Positions 1 through 7,565 of a DNA stretch of 43,614 nucleotides are shown here, piece after piece (the first letter of the stretch is position 1; the number at the start of each line of letters is the position of its first letter). A model generated the notes under the pieces. That model was not told the DNA's origin. It saw only the letters and a program-made list of their open reading frames with translations, and ran no database searches. Source of the stretch: Candidatus Fermentithermobacillaceae bacterium UBA3951 (GTDB lineage Bacteria; Bacillota; Sulfobacillia; Fermentithermobacillales; Fermentithermobacillaceae); assembly GCA_002385465.1 (NCBI GenBank), contig DGDN01000029.1, positions 392-44,005 on the forward strand, given 5' to 3'. The translations under genes were made by a program, and so were the position numbers.

Positions 1-158
1 GATCCTTCGGCGATTGGCCGACAAACACCGATGATCCCTTGCAGATTGGCAGACAAACACGGACGATCCCTCGCCTATTGGCAGACAAACACCGATGATC
101 CCTCGCCGATTGGCCGACAAACCGAATGATGCCTGCCAGATTGCCGGCAAGAACCGAA
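1..158. repeat. 32-bp tandem repeat block, five copies, open at the left edge
   Basis: Five head-to-tail units begin at 1, 33, 65, 97 and 128. The first three are exactly 32 bp and the last two 31 bp. Each starts GATCC or GATGC and carries a core close to GATTGGCAGACAAACACCGA. Divergence increases to the right, and the fifth unit is clearly degenerate. There are no spacers, so this is not a CRISPR array. The block may continue to the left of the window. It ends about 110 bp before the ATG of the nuclease-fold gene. Function unknown. Confidence 0.85.
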
Positions 159-195
159 GCATCCTGTCGAATGCTCCGAAAGGACCGGTCATTCG

Positions 196-223
196 TTGAT
201 TGTAATCACCAATTATGTTAAAT
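196..223 (+). promoter_or_regulatory. Candidate sigma-A promoter for the winged-helix/nuclease gene
   Basis: TTGATT (196-201) is followed after 16 bp by TTAAAT (218-223), each matching four of six consensus positions. Transcription would begin near 230. This fits the GGAGGAGGAAAG ribosome site at 246-257 and the ATG at 268. It argues against the longer reading frame that opens with TTG at 196. Confidence 0.35.
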
Positions 224-267
224 TGTGGGCGCAGGGAGCCGGTGGCGGAGGAGGAAAGCCACCGTGT

Positions 268-999
268 ATGAGAACGTTTACTCGTATCATTGAAGAGCTG
301 ACAAATACCAGTGATATCCACCCTATTGCCAAGGCCGCATATGTGACCGCTGCCTTGTGTTTGCCGCCATCCATCCGCGCTTTATCGACCAGGCTTAATA
401 TGGACCAGGAAACAATCTCAAAGCATTGCAAAGCCCTTGAGAGCCTCGGGTGGATGAAGCTTACGAAAGAAGGACGCTCTTTGAGACCGTCCGGTTTGGT
501 TCCTCACGGAGTCCAGGCCAAGCTCGCCGCGGAGACGCGGAGTACGATACAGATGTCTCAGTACAAGGGCGAGGCAACGACTAGGGCTTTCGTAGACTGG
601 ATCGTAGCGCCCGGCGTCAAGCTTGTTTTTGCCGCACGGCCTGCGTTCTTGTTCAACAGAGCAACAAAGCAGCAACTCGAGTACGACATATACGCGGAAG
701 AACTTAGGTGGGCTCTCGAGCACCACGGTGAGCAGCACTTCGAGCCGACCCACCTATATCCCGATGAAAAGGAGTTCATTGAGAGGGTTAAACGTGACCG
801 GCTGAAGTTGGAGCTAAGCAGGCTGAACAATATCAGGTTGTCGGTGGTCACCAAACAAGACCTTACGCTTGAGAAAATGCTGGCCGTCATCCCAGACGAT
901 ATACCGAAAAGGGCTCTGGACCCGGAGGGACCGTTCGTGAAGATGCTTGAGAAACTGGGCAAAGAGCTCCTGGGGAAACATGACTGGGATAGGGGATGA
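268..999 (+). CDS. Winged-helix DNA-binding protein fused to a Vsr/DUF559-like nuclease-fold domain
   Basis: The 243-residue product has an N-terminal winged helix (about residues 15-75; the stretch SIRALSTRLNMDQETISKHC reads as a helix-turn-helix). A C-terminal domain (about 120-225) resembles the restriction-endonuclease-like fold of Vsr/DUF559 proteins. Its key pieces are LEYDIYAEELRWALE, then EHHGEQHF, then RDRLKLELSRLNNIRL. In relatives the second motif usually reads E-Y-D-G-x-Q-H; here it is E-H-H-G-E-Q-H, so catalysis is uncertain. ATG 268 is chosen because a strong Shine-Dalgarno run lies 10 bases upstream; an in-frame TTG at 196 would overlap the likely promoter. The gene stands alone between a tandem repeat block and a terminator. 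It could be a regulator, a nuclease of a mobile or defence element, or a transposon-associated factor. The fold assignment is inferred from motif spacing only. Confidence 0.7.
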   Translation: MRTFTRIIEELTNTSDIHPIAKAAYVTAALCLPPSIRALSTRLNMDQETISKHCKALESLGWMKLTKEGRSLRPSGLVPHGVQAKLAAETRSTIQMSQYKGEATTRAFVDWIVAPGVKLVFAARPAFLFNRATKQQLEYDIYAEELRWALEHHGEQHFEPTHLYPDEKEFIERVKRDRLKLELSRLNNIRLSVVTKQDLTLEKMLAVIPDDIPKRALDPEGPFVKMLEKLGKELLGKHDWDRG

Positions 1000-1077
1000 C
1001 CGTGTCACGGCCATTGCTGAGACGGACGGCGAGACCAGCTGGGATAGGGGATGACCGTGTCACAGCCATTGATGAGA
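984..1077. repeat. Direct repeat (about 39 bp, 55-bp offset) over the 3' end of the preceding gene
   Basis: The segment at 984-1022 (starting CTGGGATAGGGGATGACCG) recurs almost unchanged at 1039-1077. The first copy contains the last codons and the stop of the nuclease-fold gene. The second lies in non-coding sequence before the terminator. This looks like a local tandem duplication of a gene 3' end. Confidence 0.8.
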
Positions 1078-1100
1078 GGGGATGGCAAAACCAGTAGGAA

Positions 1101-1122
1101 AGCCCTCGCGCACGCGAGGGCT
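1101..1122. terminator. Intrinsic terminator hairpin between convergent genes
   Basis: AGCCCTCG (1101-1108) pairs with CGAGGGCT (1115-1122) around a six-base loop that can close further. On the plus strand it is followed by a pyrimidine-rich, T-rich tract reaching about 1165. It sits between two convergent genes and probably serves both. Confidence 0.65.
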
Positions 1123-1192
1123 CTCATATTCTCCTTTTTCCGTTTTCCCTTTTCCGTTTTTTCTGCTTTCCAACCGAGGCCGGCTTAGCAAA

Positions 1193-2455
1193 CTAGGCTC
1201 TTCGCCGCCTCACAGCCCATAGCCCTCCGGCTGCCAGCACAGCAAGGACTATAAGGCCAGGAGCTACATTGGCGGCGAAAATGGCCAGCCTGCGCCATGA
1301 TTCGATAAAGACCCGCCACACCTCCGACCAGGGCGAGGGGCTGGGTTTTCTCGCCCCTTCTTCAGAGAGCGTCAGCGTAACGGTCGACATGGTAACGGCC
1401 TTGTCATAGTTGAGCTTCTGGGCTCGCATGCTTTCGATATCTCCGCGCACCCTGGAGAGCTCGCCTTCAACCTGAAGGATCTCGCCAACGGTCCTGGCTT
1501 CACCCATTATCTGGAGGAGCCGCGATTCCTGGTTCTCCTTGTTTCGGAGCCTGGCATCCAGATCTACATAGGTATCGGTGATATCCTGGGCAGTAATGTC
1601 CTCTCTGGTCACACGGCCCAAGGCCGTGAGGTCCTCTACCGTCTTGTCGAAGTTCTCAGCAGGTACCCTTGCAATCATGAAGAAACTGGTGATCTCCTTA
1701 CGATCGTCGTCGGCCTGGCTTGTGGATGAGTTCTCCACATATCCGAAATTGGCCTGAATCACATTGACCGCCTGAACCGAAGCAGGCTTGACCTCGCCCT
1801 TTGGCACCTCAACCACCAGTTGACCGCGGCGGATAATCTTGCGTCCGGTATCAAGCGCCGTTTCATTGCCGCCTGCCGGAGCCGTCATGAGGGTAACGGA
1901 GTCGGTCAAGGACTCCCTCGTCTCATGCTGTGCGCCAAAAGACGTTTCGGGGTCCACATGAGGTATCCCAGGAGGCACCGCGATTCCTCCCGATTTCAAA
2001 GCAGGGTCGAGGCCCCTGGTCGCCCATTCTGACGGAGTCGCCTCCTCCATCTTGGCGCCGAAGAAATCGGACGCTCTGCCGCCTCCAAACCGGTTCGAAT
2101 ACCACATGACACCGCCAACTGATAGGAACATGACAAGCACCATCATAGCCGCGGTAACGGGTATCCACTGGCGATATCCCCACGATTTCACGTCTAACCG
2201 GAAGAAAACCCACTTCCGCTGCTTCTTCCGCTTCATATGGGGCCGGAGCCTTTCCATAATCGAGGAGTGAAGATCGCCCGGAACCTCTACTTCCGGCAAC
2301 GACCTAAGCGCATCTCTGACCTGCCTGAGTTCTGAAAGCGCAGCCTGGCATGATTCACAGCCGCTCAAGTGGTCGGCAACTTCCTTCATCTTATCCGGAG
2401 AAAGATCGCCGTCCAAATATGCGGAGAGGCGTTCCTGCATGTCCAGACAGATCAT
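1193..2455 (-). CDS. Membrane anti-sigma factor with zf-HC2 domain and DUF4349 ectodomain
   Basis: The 420-residue product begins with an anti-sigma zinc-binding (zf-HC2) domain carrying an H-x3-C-x2-C signature (H-L-S-G-C-E-S-C, about residues 29-36). A membrane segment lies near 97-120. A long outside region matches the DUF4349 pattern, including a coiled-coil stretch near residues 300-350. A second membrane segment near 390-412 is followed by an Arg-rich end. It lies 51 bp downstream of an ECF sigma factor, the normal arrangement for a sigma/anti-sigma pair, so it probably holds that sigma factor at the membrane until an envelope signal releases it. ATG 2455 is preferred because GGGAG sits five bases upstream; a GTG at 2467 has no spaced ribosome site. 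The second membrane segment makes it a two-anchor protein, which is less common for this class. Confidence 0.85.
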   Translation of the reverse strand: MICLDMQERLSAYLDGDLSPDKMKEVADHLSGCESCQAALSELRQVRDALRSLPEVEVPGDLHSSIMERLRPHMKRKKQRKWVFFRLDVKSWGYRQWIPVTAAMMVLVMFLSVGGVMWYSNRFGGGRASDFFGAKMEEATPSEWATRGLDPALKSGGIAVPPGIPHVDPETSFGAQHETRESLTDSVTLMTAPAGGNETALDTGRKIIRRGQLVVEVPKGEVKPASVQAVNVIQANFGYVENSSTSQADDDRKEITSFFMIARVPAENFDKTVEDLTALGRVTREDITAQDITDTYVDLDARLRNKENQESRLLQIMGEARTVGEILQVEGELSRVRGDIESMRAQKLNYDKAVTMSTVTLTLSEEGARKPSPSPWSEVWRVFIESWRRLAIFAANVAPGLIVLAVLAAGGLWAVRRRRA

Positions 2456-2506
2456 CCTCTCTCCCACCTTTCGTCATGTTTGACGGCGGGAGCCGAGAAA
2501 TGTTCC

Positions 2507-3070
2507 TTAGCGTAGAAGTTTTCTGACCGCGTTTCTCGCCCTGTGAAGCCTTGATTTTACGGTTCCAATTGAAAGCCCCAGCATGTCCGATATTTCCTGG
2601 TAAGAATATCCCTGAATATCGCAAAGAGTAATCACGACTCGGTGGTCGACCTCAAGGTTCTTGAGCACCGAGTACACCGCCTCGCCGAGGGCACGCGTCT
2701 CAACTTCGGCTTCCACATCGCCGCTTTCATCCTCAACATCCCTGCTGACCGACGATTCCCTGAGGGAAAGCGGTTCGTCCAGGGAGTAAGCAGGGAATTT
2801 CTGCTTCTTCCTTAGATAGTCCAGGCTGGCGTTGACACATACCCTGTGAATCCAGGTGGAGAACTTGCTCTCGCCTCTGAACCTTGGAAGCGCCTGGTAA
2901 GCCTTGAGAAAGACGTCTTGGACGATGTCCATTGCGTCCTCGCGGTCGTTCACAAGCCTGTAAGCCAGGCTGTAGACATTCCTCTCGTACCGGCTCACCA
3001 AGACCTCAAAAGCGTCGCCGTCTCCGCGTGACGCTTTGTCGACCAACACCTGTTCATCTGCAAAACCCAA
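2507..3070 (-). CDS. ECF RNA polymerase sigma factor (SigW/RpoE type)
   Basis: The product of 187 residues has sigma region 2 (about 20-90, including DAMDIVQDVFLKAYQAL and STWIHRVCVNASLDYLRKK). Region 4 (about 130-185) contains the helix-turn-helix YSYQEISDMLGLSIGTVKSR. The linker near 95-125 is acidic. It directs polymerase to an envelope-stress type regulon and is cotranscribed with the anti-sigma gene downstream. The start is TTG 3070 with a run of G's five to eleven bases upstream; no ATG or GTG in frame fits better. A 147-bp gap separates it from aspS, so it may have its own promoter. I could not find a convincing self-recognised ECF promoter there. Confidence 0.93.
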   Translation of the reverse strand: MGFADEQVLVDKASRGDGDAFEVLVSRYERNVYSLAYRLVNDREDAMDIVQDVFLKAYQALPRFRGESKFSTWIHRVCVNASLDYLRKKQKFPAYSLDEPLSLRESSVSRDVEDESGDVEAEVETRALGEAVYSVLKNLEVDHRVVITLCDIQGYSYQEISDMLGLSIGTVKSRLHRARNAVRKLLR

Positions 3071-3217
3071 AAGGCACCCCCCCGGTCTCCCCTAAGTCCC
3101 CGGTCGAGCCACTACGCAAGCTCCGGGTAAGTCACTCCGCTCCCGGACACCTTCCTTCATCGTGCCGCGTCAGTCGTTCCTTCAGTCATTTCATACTTCT
3201 ACTTCACATTCGTGGCG

Positions 3218-5035
3218 TTACCGGTCCTTCTCCTTCGCCGGTAGAAGACCAAGTTCAGCCAATCGCTCCGTGTCTACCTCCGCAGGTGCCTCGGTCATGA
3301 GGCATGCTGCGCTTGCCGTCTTCGGAAAGGCAATGACGTCCCTCAAGCTGTCCCCTCCGGCCAGGAGCATCACCATCCTGTCCAACCCGAAAGCGATCCC
3401 GCCGTGAGGCGGGGCGCCGTACTCAAAGGCGTCCAGGAGAAACCCAAAGCGTACGCGCGCTTCTTCCTGGGACATACCCAATAGAGCAAAGACCTTCTCC
3501 TGGAGATATCTTCTGTGTATACGAATGGACCCTGAGGCAAGTTCCACGCCGTTCATAACAAGATCGTACATCCTCGCCCGGATCTTGCTCTTTTCCTCAT
3601 CGGTGGCATCCGCCCGGACCATCTGTAGGTCCTCCTTAAGAGGACTGGTAAAGGGATGGTGGGCCGCTTCCCACCTACCGGTCTCCTCATTGATCTTAAG
3701 GAGCGGAAAAGCGGTGATCCACAGAAAGTTGTACCTGTCCTTGGGGATCATGCCAAGTTTGGCAGCAAGCTCAAGCCTGAGCCTACCGAGGACGGTCACC
3801 GTCGTATCGAAATCAGAGGCCACGATAAGGACCAAATCGCCTTCGGCGGCGTTCGTCTCCCTGGCCAGGCCGGAGATCTCCTCTTCGGAGAGGTACTTCT
3901 TGATCTGCGATTTCACCTCTCCTCCGAGATAGGCGACCGTAATAAGGCCCTTGGCCCCATGGAGCTTCGCCCTCTCGGTCAAACGCTCGATCTCCTGCCT
4001 GGAAGCCCCCGCCATACCGGGGACTGCGATGGCCCTCACGGTCCCTCCCTGGTCGATTGTCGACCGGAAAACTCCGAAGGACGAACCGGAAAAGACCTGC
4101 GTTACATCCTTGATCTCCATGCCGAACCGGGTATCGGGCTTATCTGAGCCAAAGCGCTCCATGGCCTCTTGGTAGGTGAGCCTCGGGAACGGAGTCTCAA
4201 CCACGACTCCGAGCACTTCTCGCCAGACATAGGCGACCAGCCCTTCGACCTCTGCCCACACGTCTTCTTCGTCGGCAAAGGACATCTCAATGTCTATTTG
4301 CGTGAACTCCGGCTGCCTGTCGTACCGGAGGTCCTCATCGCGGAAACACTTTGCTATTTGGAAGTACCGGTCCATACCCGCAACCATGAAGAGCTGCTTG
4401 AAGAGCTGGGGCGACTGGGCAAGCGCGTAGAACTTGCCCTTATCTATCCTGGACGGCACAAGGTAGTCCCGGGCGCCTTCAGGGGTGCTCCTGGTCATCA
4501 CGGGCGTCTGGATGTCCCAGAATCCCCTGCTGGAAAGGTAATTCCTTACCGCCATGGACGTGCGGTGATAGGTCTCCATGGCCCGCTGGAGGGGAGCCCT
4601 CCGGAGGTCCAGATAACGGTACTTGAGGCGAAGCGCCTCGTCGGCACCCGCCTCATCCCATATGTAGAACGGCGGAGTCTTGGCGGTATTGAGGATGCGG
4701 ATATCCGTCGCAGCAACCTCGATGGCCCCGGTCTTGAGTTCGGCGTTTTCCATCCCCGGCGCCCTCTTCTGGACTTTCCCGCTCACTGCAAGGACATACT
4801 CTGATTTCACGTTCTCCGCTACCTCGAACGCGCCGGGAGAACTGCGGGAGTCGGTGACGATCTGTATGAGCCCCGTCCGGTCCCTGAGGTCTATAAATAC
4901 AAGTTCCCCGAGGTCCCTCTTCCTGTTGACCCATCCCATGAGGACGACTTCCGACCCTACGTCCGATACAGCGACTTCTCCGCAATAGTGGCTCCTCTTA
5001 AGACCATCCATGTCGGAAAGCATGTCCTTAGCCAT
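3218..5035 (-). CDS. aspS: Aspartyl-tRNA synthetase
   Basis: The 605-residue class II enzyme charges tRNA-Asp with aspartate. An N-terminal anticodon-binding OB fold includes WVNRKRDLGELVFIDLRDR. The catalytic domain has motif 2 (FRDEDLRYDRQPEFTQIDIE), a bacterial-type GAD insertion (about residues 285-410) and motif 3 (GGIAFGLDRMVML). Length is normal for bacterial AspRS. In the OB fold, L replaces the H of RRDHG found in many non-discriminating enzymes, which favours a tRNA-Asp-specific enzyme; that rests on one motif. ATG 5035 has GAGGAGG nine bases upstream and overlaps the hisS stop by eight bases, indicating translational coupling. An in-frame TTG at 5053 is less likely. Confidence 0.98.
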   Translation of the reverse strand: MAKDMLSDMDGLKRSHYCGEVAVSDVGSEVVLMGWVNRKRDLGELVFIDLRDRTGLIQIVTDSRSSPGAFEVAENVKSEYVLAVSGKVQKRAPGMENAELKTGAIEVAATDIRILNTAKTPPFYIWDEAGADEALRLKYRYLDLRRAPLQRAMETYHRTSMAVRNYLSSRGFWDIQTPVMTRSTPEGARDYLVPSRIDKGKFYALAQSPQLFKQLFMVAGMDRYFQIAKCFRDEDLRYDRQPEFTQIDIEMSFADEEDVWAEVEGLVAYVWREVLGVVVETPFPRLTYQEAMERFGSDKPDTRFGMEIKDVTQVFSGSSFGVFRSTIDQGGTVRAIAVPGMAGASRQEIERLTERAKLHGAKGLITVAYLGGEVKSQIKKYLSEEEISGLARETNAAEGDLVLIVASDFDTTVTVLGRLRLELAAKLGMIPKDRYNFLWITAFPLLKINEETGRWEAAHHPFTSPLKEDLQMVRADATDEEKSKIRARMYDLVMNGVELASGSIRIHRRYLQEKVFALLGMSQEEARVRFGFLLDAFEYGAPPHGGIAFGLDRMVMLLAGGDSLRDVIAFPKTASAACLMTEAPAEVDTERLAELGLLPAKEKDR

Positions 5036-6320
5036 TCTGACCGGCCTCCTCAATACTCGCGAGTACCTCTCCGAGCGGCACTGTCTTCTGCCACCCTTCC
5101 CGCATAGACCTGACTGCTACAGAACCGCTTCTGAACTCATCTTCGCCCAGGATGACGACAAAGCGTGCGTTCATCCTGTCGGCCTGCTTCATCTGGGCTT
5201 TCATGCTCCGCCGGAGGGGGTCGAAATCACAGGCCAAGCCTCTCTTGCGTAAGCTCCGTGCAAGCTCCAGAAGGTGCGCTTCGCGCCGCAAGTCATCTTC
5301 CTGCCCTCCCCCGGCTTTGGGGCATACGATGAATACGTCTATCTCTCCACCGGCTTTGATGGGCTTCTCGCCTTTCTCATTGGCCAGGAGCATCCGCTCA
5401 AGCCCCATGCCGAACCCGACGCCCGGGACCGGAGGGCCTCCCAGCTCTTCGATAAGCCCGTCATACCTGCCGCCTCCGCATAAAGTACTGCCGGCGGGCC
5501 CGAGAGGGGGCCACTTCAGCTCAAAAACCGTCCTGGTGTAGTAGTCGATGCCTCGCACCAGGGATTTGTCGACGGAATACTTGATCCCGACCGAAGTCAA
5601 TATCTCCCTAAGAAGATCCCAGTGTTCCCTACACTCATCGCACAAATAGTCGAGGGAAGCCGGCGCGTCTTTCACGAGGACTTTGCAGCGCTCGTTCTTG
5701 CAGTCCAGCGCTCTTAGGGGGTTGTGCGTCAACCTTGACCGGCAGTCCTGACACATCTCGTCGATATTGGGGGAGAGGTAGGCGATGAGCTCCTCCCTGT
5801 AAGCACCCCTGCATTTAGGACAGCCGATGGAGTTAAGCACCAGTTCAGTTCCGGTGAGCCCCAATTCCTCCGCAATATCCATGGCCAACGTGATGACTTC
5901 CACATCGGAATACGGAGACAGAGATCCGAATACCTCAACCCCGAACTGCCGGTGTTCGCGGTACCGTCCTGCCTGGGGCCTTTCGTACCTGAACATCGAA
6001 CCGAGGTAGTAGAGTTTTCTCGGAAGAGGGCCGCTTGCCATCCCGTGCTCCAGAAAAGCCCGGGCCACACCTGCGGTGCCTTCGGGTCTCAAGGTGAGAT
6101 CTCGTCCAGTTTTGTCTTTGAACGTGTACATTTCCTTTTCAACAATGTCGGTGGTCTCTCCGACCGTCCTGGAGAACAGCTCTGAATGCTCAAAGGTAGG
6201 GAGCCTTATCTCGTCGAAGTTGTACCTCCTGGCTACTTCGCGGACGATCCCTTCGAGATAAATCCACTTGGCGGATTCGGGTGGCAACACATCAGATGTG
6301 CCACGAGGCGACTTGATCAT
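5028..6320 (-). CDS. hisS: Histidyl-tRNA synthetase
   Basis: The 430-residue class II synthetase charges tRNA-His. It shows the opening segment SPRGTSDVLPPE, motif 2 (FRYERPQAGRYREHRQFGVE), the HisRS signatures LVRGIDYYTRTVFE and GGGRYDGLIEELGG, and a C-terminal anticodon-binding domain. ATG 6320 is chosen because GGAGGG lies six bases upstream; the open frame extends a further 23 codons without a ribosome site. The stop overlaps the aspS start by eight bases. The hisS-aspS pair following dtd is typical of Bacillota. I looked for a T-box leader in the 72-bp gap upstream and saw none. Confidence 0.98.
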   Translation of the reverse strand: MIKSPRGTSDVLPPESAKWIYLEGIVREVARRYNFDEIRLPTFEHSELFSRTVGETTDIVEKEMYTFKDKTGRDLTLRPEGTAGVARAFLEHGMASGPLPRKLYYLGSMFRYERPQAGRYREHRQFGVEVFGSLSPYSDVEVITLAMDIAEELGLTGTELVLNSIGCPKCRGAYREELIAYLSPNIDEMCQDCRSRLTHNPLRALDCKNERCKVLVKDAPASLDYLCDECREHWDLLREILTSVGIKYSVDKSLVRGIDYYTRTVFELKWPPLGPAGSTLCGGGRYDGLIEELGGPPVPGVGFGMGLERMLLANEKGEKPIKAGGEIDVFIVCPKAGGGQEDDLRREAHLLELARSLRKRGLACDFDPLRRSMKAQMKQADRMNARFVVILGEDEFRSGSVAVRSMREGWQKTVPLGEVLASIEEAGQNG

Positions 6321-6392
6321 GGTTTTCCCTCCATATACCGCCTGTCTCTTTGAGTGCATGTCCACACGTCTGTCCATATAGATTACCACGCT

Positions 6393-7001
6393 TTAGTCCA
6401 TATATGGATTGGACGCTTTCTCTTCCCCGATGGTAGTGGAAGGGCCGTGGCCCGGATACACCACCGTGTCGTCAGGCAGCCGTCCCACCTTGACGAGGCT
6501 CTCCCGTATCGCTCTAGAATCGCCGCCCGGCAAATCGGTACGCCCGATACTGCCCATGAACAGGAGATCTCCCGAAAGGAGCACTCCGGGCGAGTAGAGA
6601 CACACGCTACCGGGGGAATGGCCGGGCGTACTTATGACGCGAAAAGTGAGCTCGCCGGCACTTACGGTATCGCCGTCGGAAAGACCTTTGATCTCCTTAG
6701 GCGCAATGTACCCCGGGGGCATATACTCGGCCATCCATCCGGGATCTCTCAAGGCGGAAAGGTCATCTGCCCCGGTGTAGACAGGTGCACCTAAGGCTTC
6801 CTGCAGCGCCCCCGCCGCGATGTAGTGGTCAAAATGCCCGTGGGTCACGATGATGGCGTTAACGCTTAGCCCTTTCTCTCGAATGACGGAGAGGATCTCG
6901 CCTGCGTCTTCGCCTGGGTCAACAACAAGGGAGTCCTTCCCCGAACTTACGATGTAGCAATTGGTCCCGAGAGGCCCTACAGAGAGACAATGTACCTCCA
7001 T
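6393..7001 (-). CDS. Metallo-beta-lactamase-fold hydrolase (glyoxalase II / YqgX-like)
   Basis: The 202-residue protein has the H-x-H-x-D-H metal site (HGHFDH, residues 54-59), a second ligand motif (TPGHSPGSV), an Asp in SGDLLF, and a final His in VYPGHGPSTTIGEEK. This is the layout of small glyoxalase II-like hydrolases such as YqgX, which hydrolyse thioesters in the cytosol. The real substrate is not predictable from sequence. It lacks the C-terminal glutathione-binding domain of true GloB. ATG 7001 has GGAGGAG nine bases upstream; a TTG six bases earlier is too close to that site. The gene sits between dtd and hisS in the same transcription direction. Confidence 0.92.
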   Translation of the reverse strand: MEVHCLSVGPLGTNCYIVSSGKDSLVVDPGEDAGEILSVIREKGLSVNAIIVTHGHFDHYIAAGALQEALGAPVYTGADDLSALRDPGWMAEYMPPGYIAPKEIKGLSDGDTVSAGELTFRVISTPGHSPGSVCLYSPGVLLSGDLLFMGSIGRTDLPGGDSRAIRESLVKVGRLPDDTVVYPGHGPSTTIGEEKASNPYMD

Positions 7002-7083
7002 GGTCAATACTCCTCCGCCGAAATCCCGAATCGTGCAATCCGTGTCAAAGTTCCAGGTAAAACCGAGATCCCTGTGAATCCTT

Positions 7084-7533
7084 TTAGAATTCCTTCTTAC
7101 TCGATATCAAGATGGTGACCGGCCCGTCGTTTACGAGCTCCACCTGCATATAGGCCCCGAACACCCCCGTCCGGGTAGTGACGCCCAGGCGGTTTAGGGC
7201 TTCCGCGGTCAGGAGATAGAGCCGTTCTCCCAGTTCGGGCGCAGCCGCGCCGTCAAATCCCGGGCGCTTTCCCTTCTTTACGTCTCCGTACAGAGTGAAC
7301 TGGGAGATGAGGAGGACCTCACCCCCTATGTCCAGTAATGATAAGTTCATCTTCCCTTCGGAATCAGGAAACACACGGAGACCGGCTATCTTCTCGGCCA
7401 TGTAGTGAGCGTCTTTTTCAGTGTCTTCCTTTCCCACAGCGAGAAGCACCATAGCCCCTTTTCCCTGAGAGGCAACTTCCTGTCCTCCGACCGAGACGCT
7501 TGCCTTTTTCACACGCTGGAATACGGCCCGCAC
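7084..7533 (-). CDS. dtd: D-aminoacyl-tRNA deacylase
   Basis: The 149-residue protein removes D-amino acids (and mischarged glycine) from tRNA in the cytosol. It has the hallmark SQFTLYGD (residues 77-84) and the C-terminal NDGPVT (135-140) carrying the Gly-cisPro element that excludes L-amino acids. Length is normal. GTG 7533 has GAGGGAGGG six bases upstream. It lies 32 bp downstream of rel, a conserved pairing in Bacillota. A D-aminopeptidase gene occurs elsewhere in this window (41076-41891). Confidence 0.97.
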   Translation of the reverse strand: MRAVFQRVKKASVSVGGQEVASQGKGAMVLLAVGKEDTEKDAHYMAEKIAGLRVFPDSEGKMNLSLLDIGGEVLLISQFTLYGDVKKGKRPGFDGAAAPELGERLYLLTAEALNRLGVTTRTGVFGAYMQVELVNDGPVTILISSKKEF

Positions 7534-7565
7534 GCTAAACCCTCCCTCTAAGAGCCCTCAACCTC

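Noticed and set aside
1..158. CRISPR array
   Set aside because: The units are contiguous, with no spacers, and no cas gene is present.
3071..3217. ECF-type autoregulated promoter (GGAAC...CG on the minus strand) before the sigma factor gene
   Set aside because: Spacing and the -10 part do not match ECF promoters well enough to report.
6321..6392. T-box leader for the tRNA synthetase genes
   Set aside because: The gap is too short and contains neither the T-box sequence nor a terminator.
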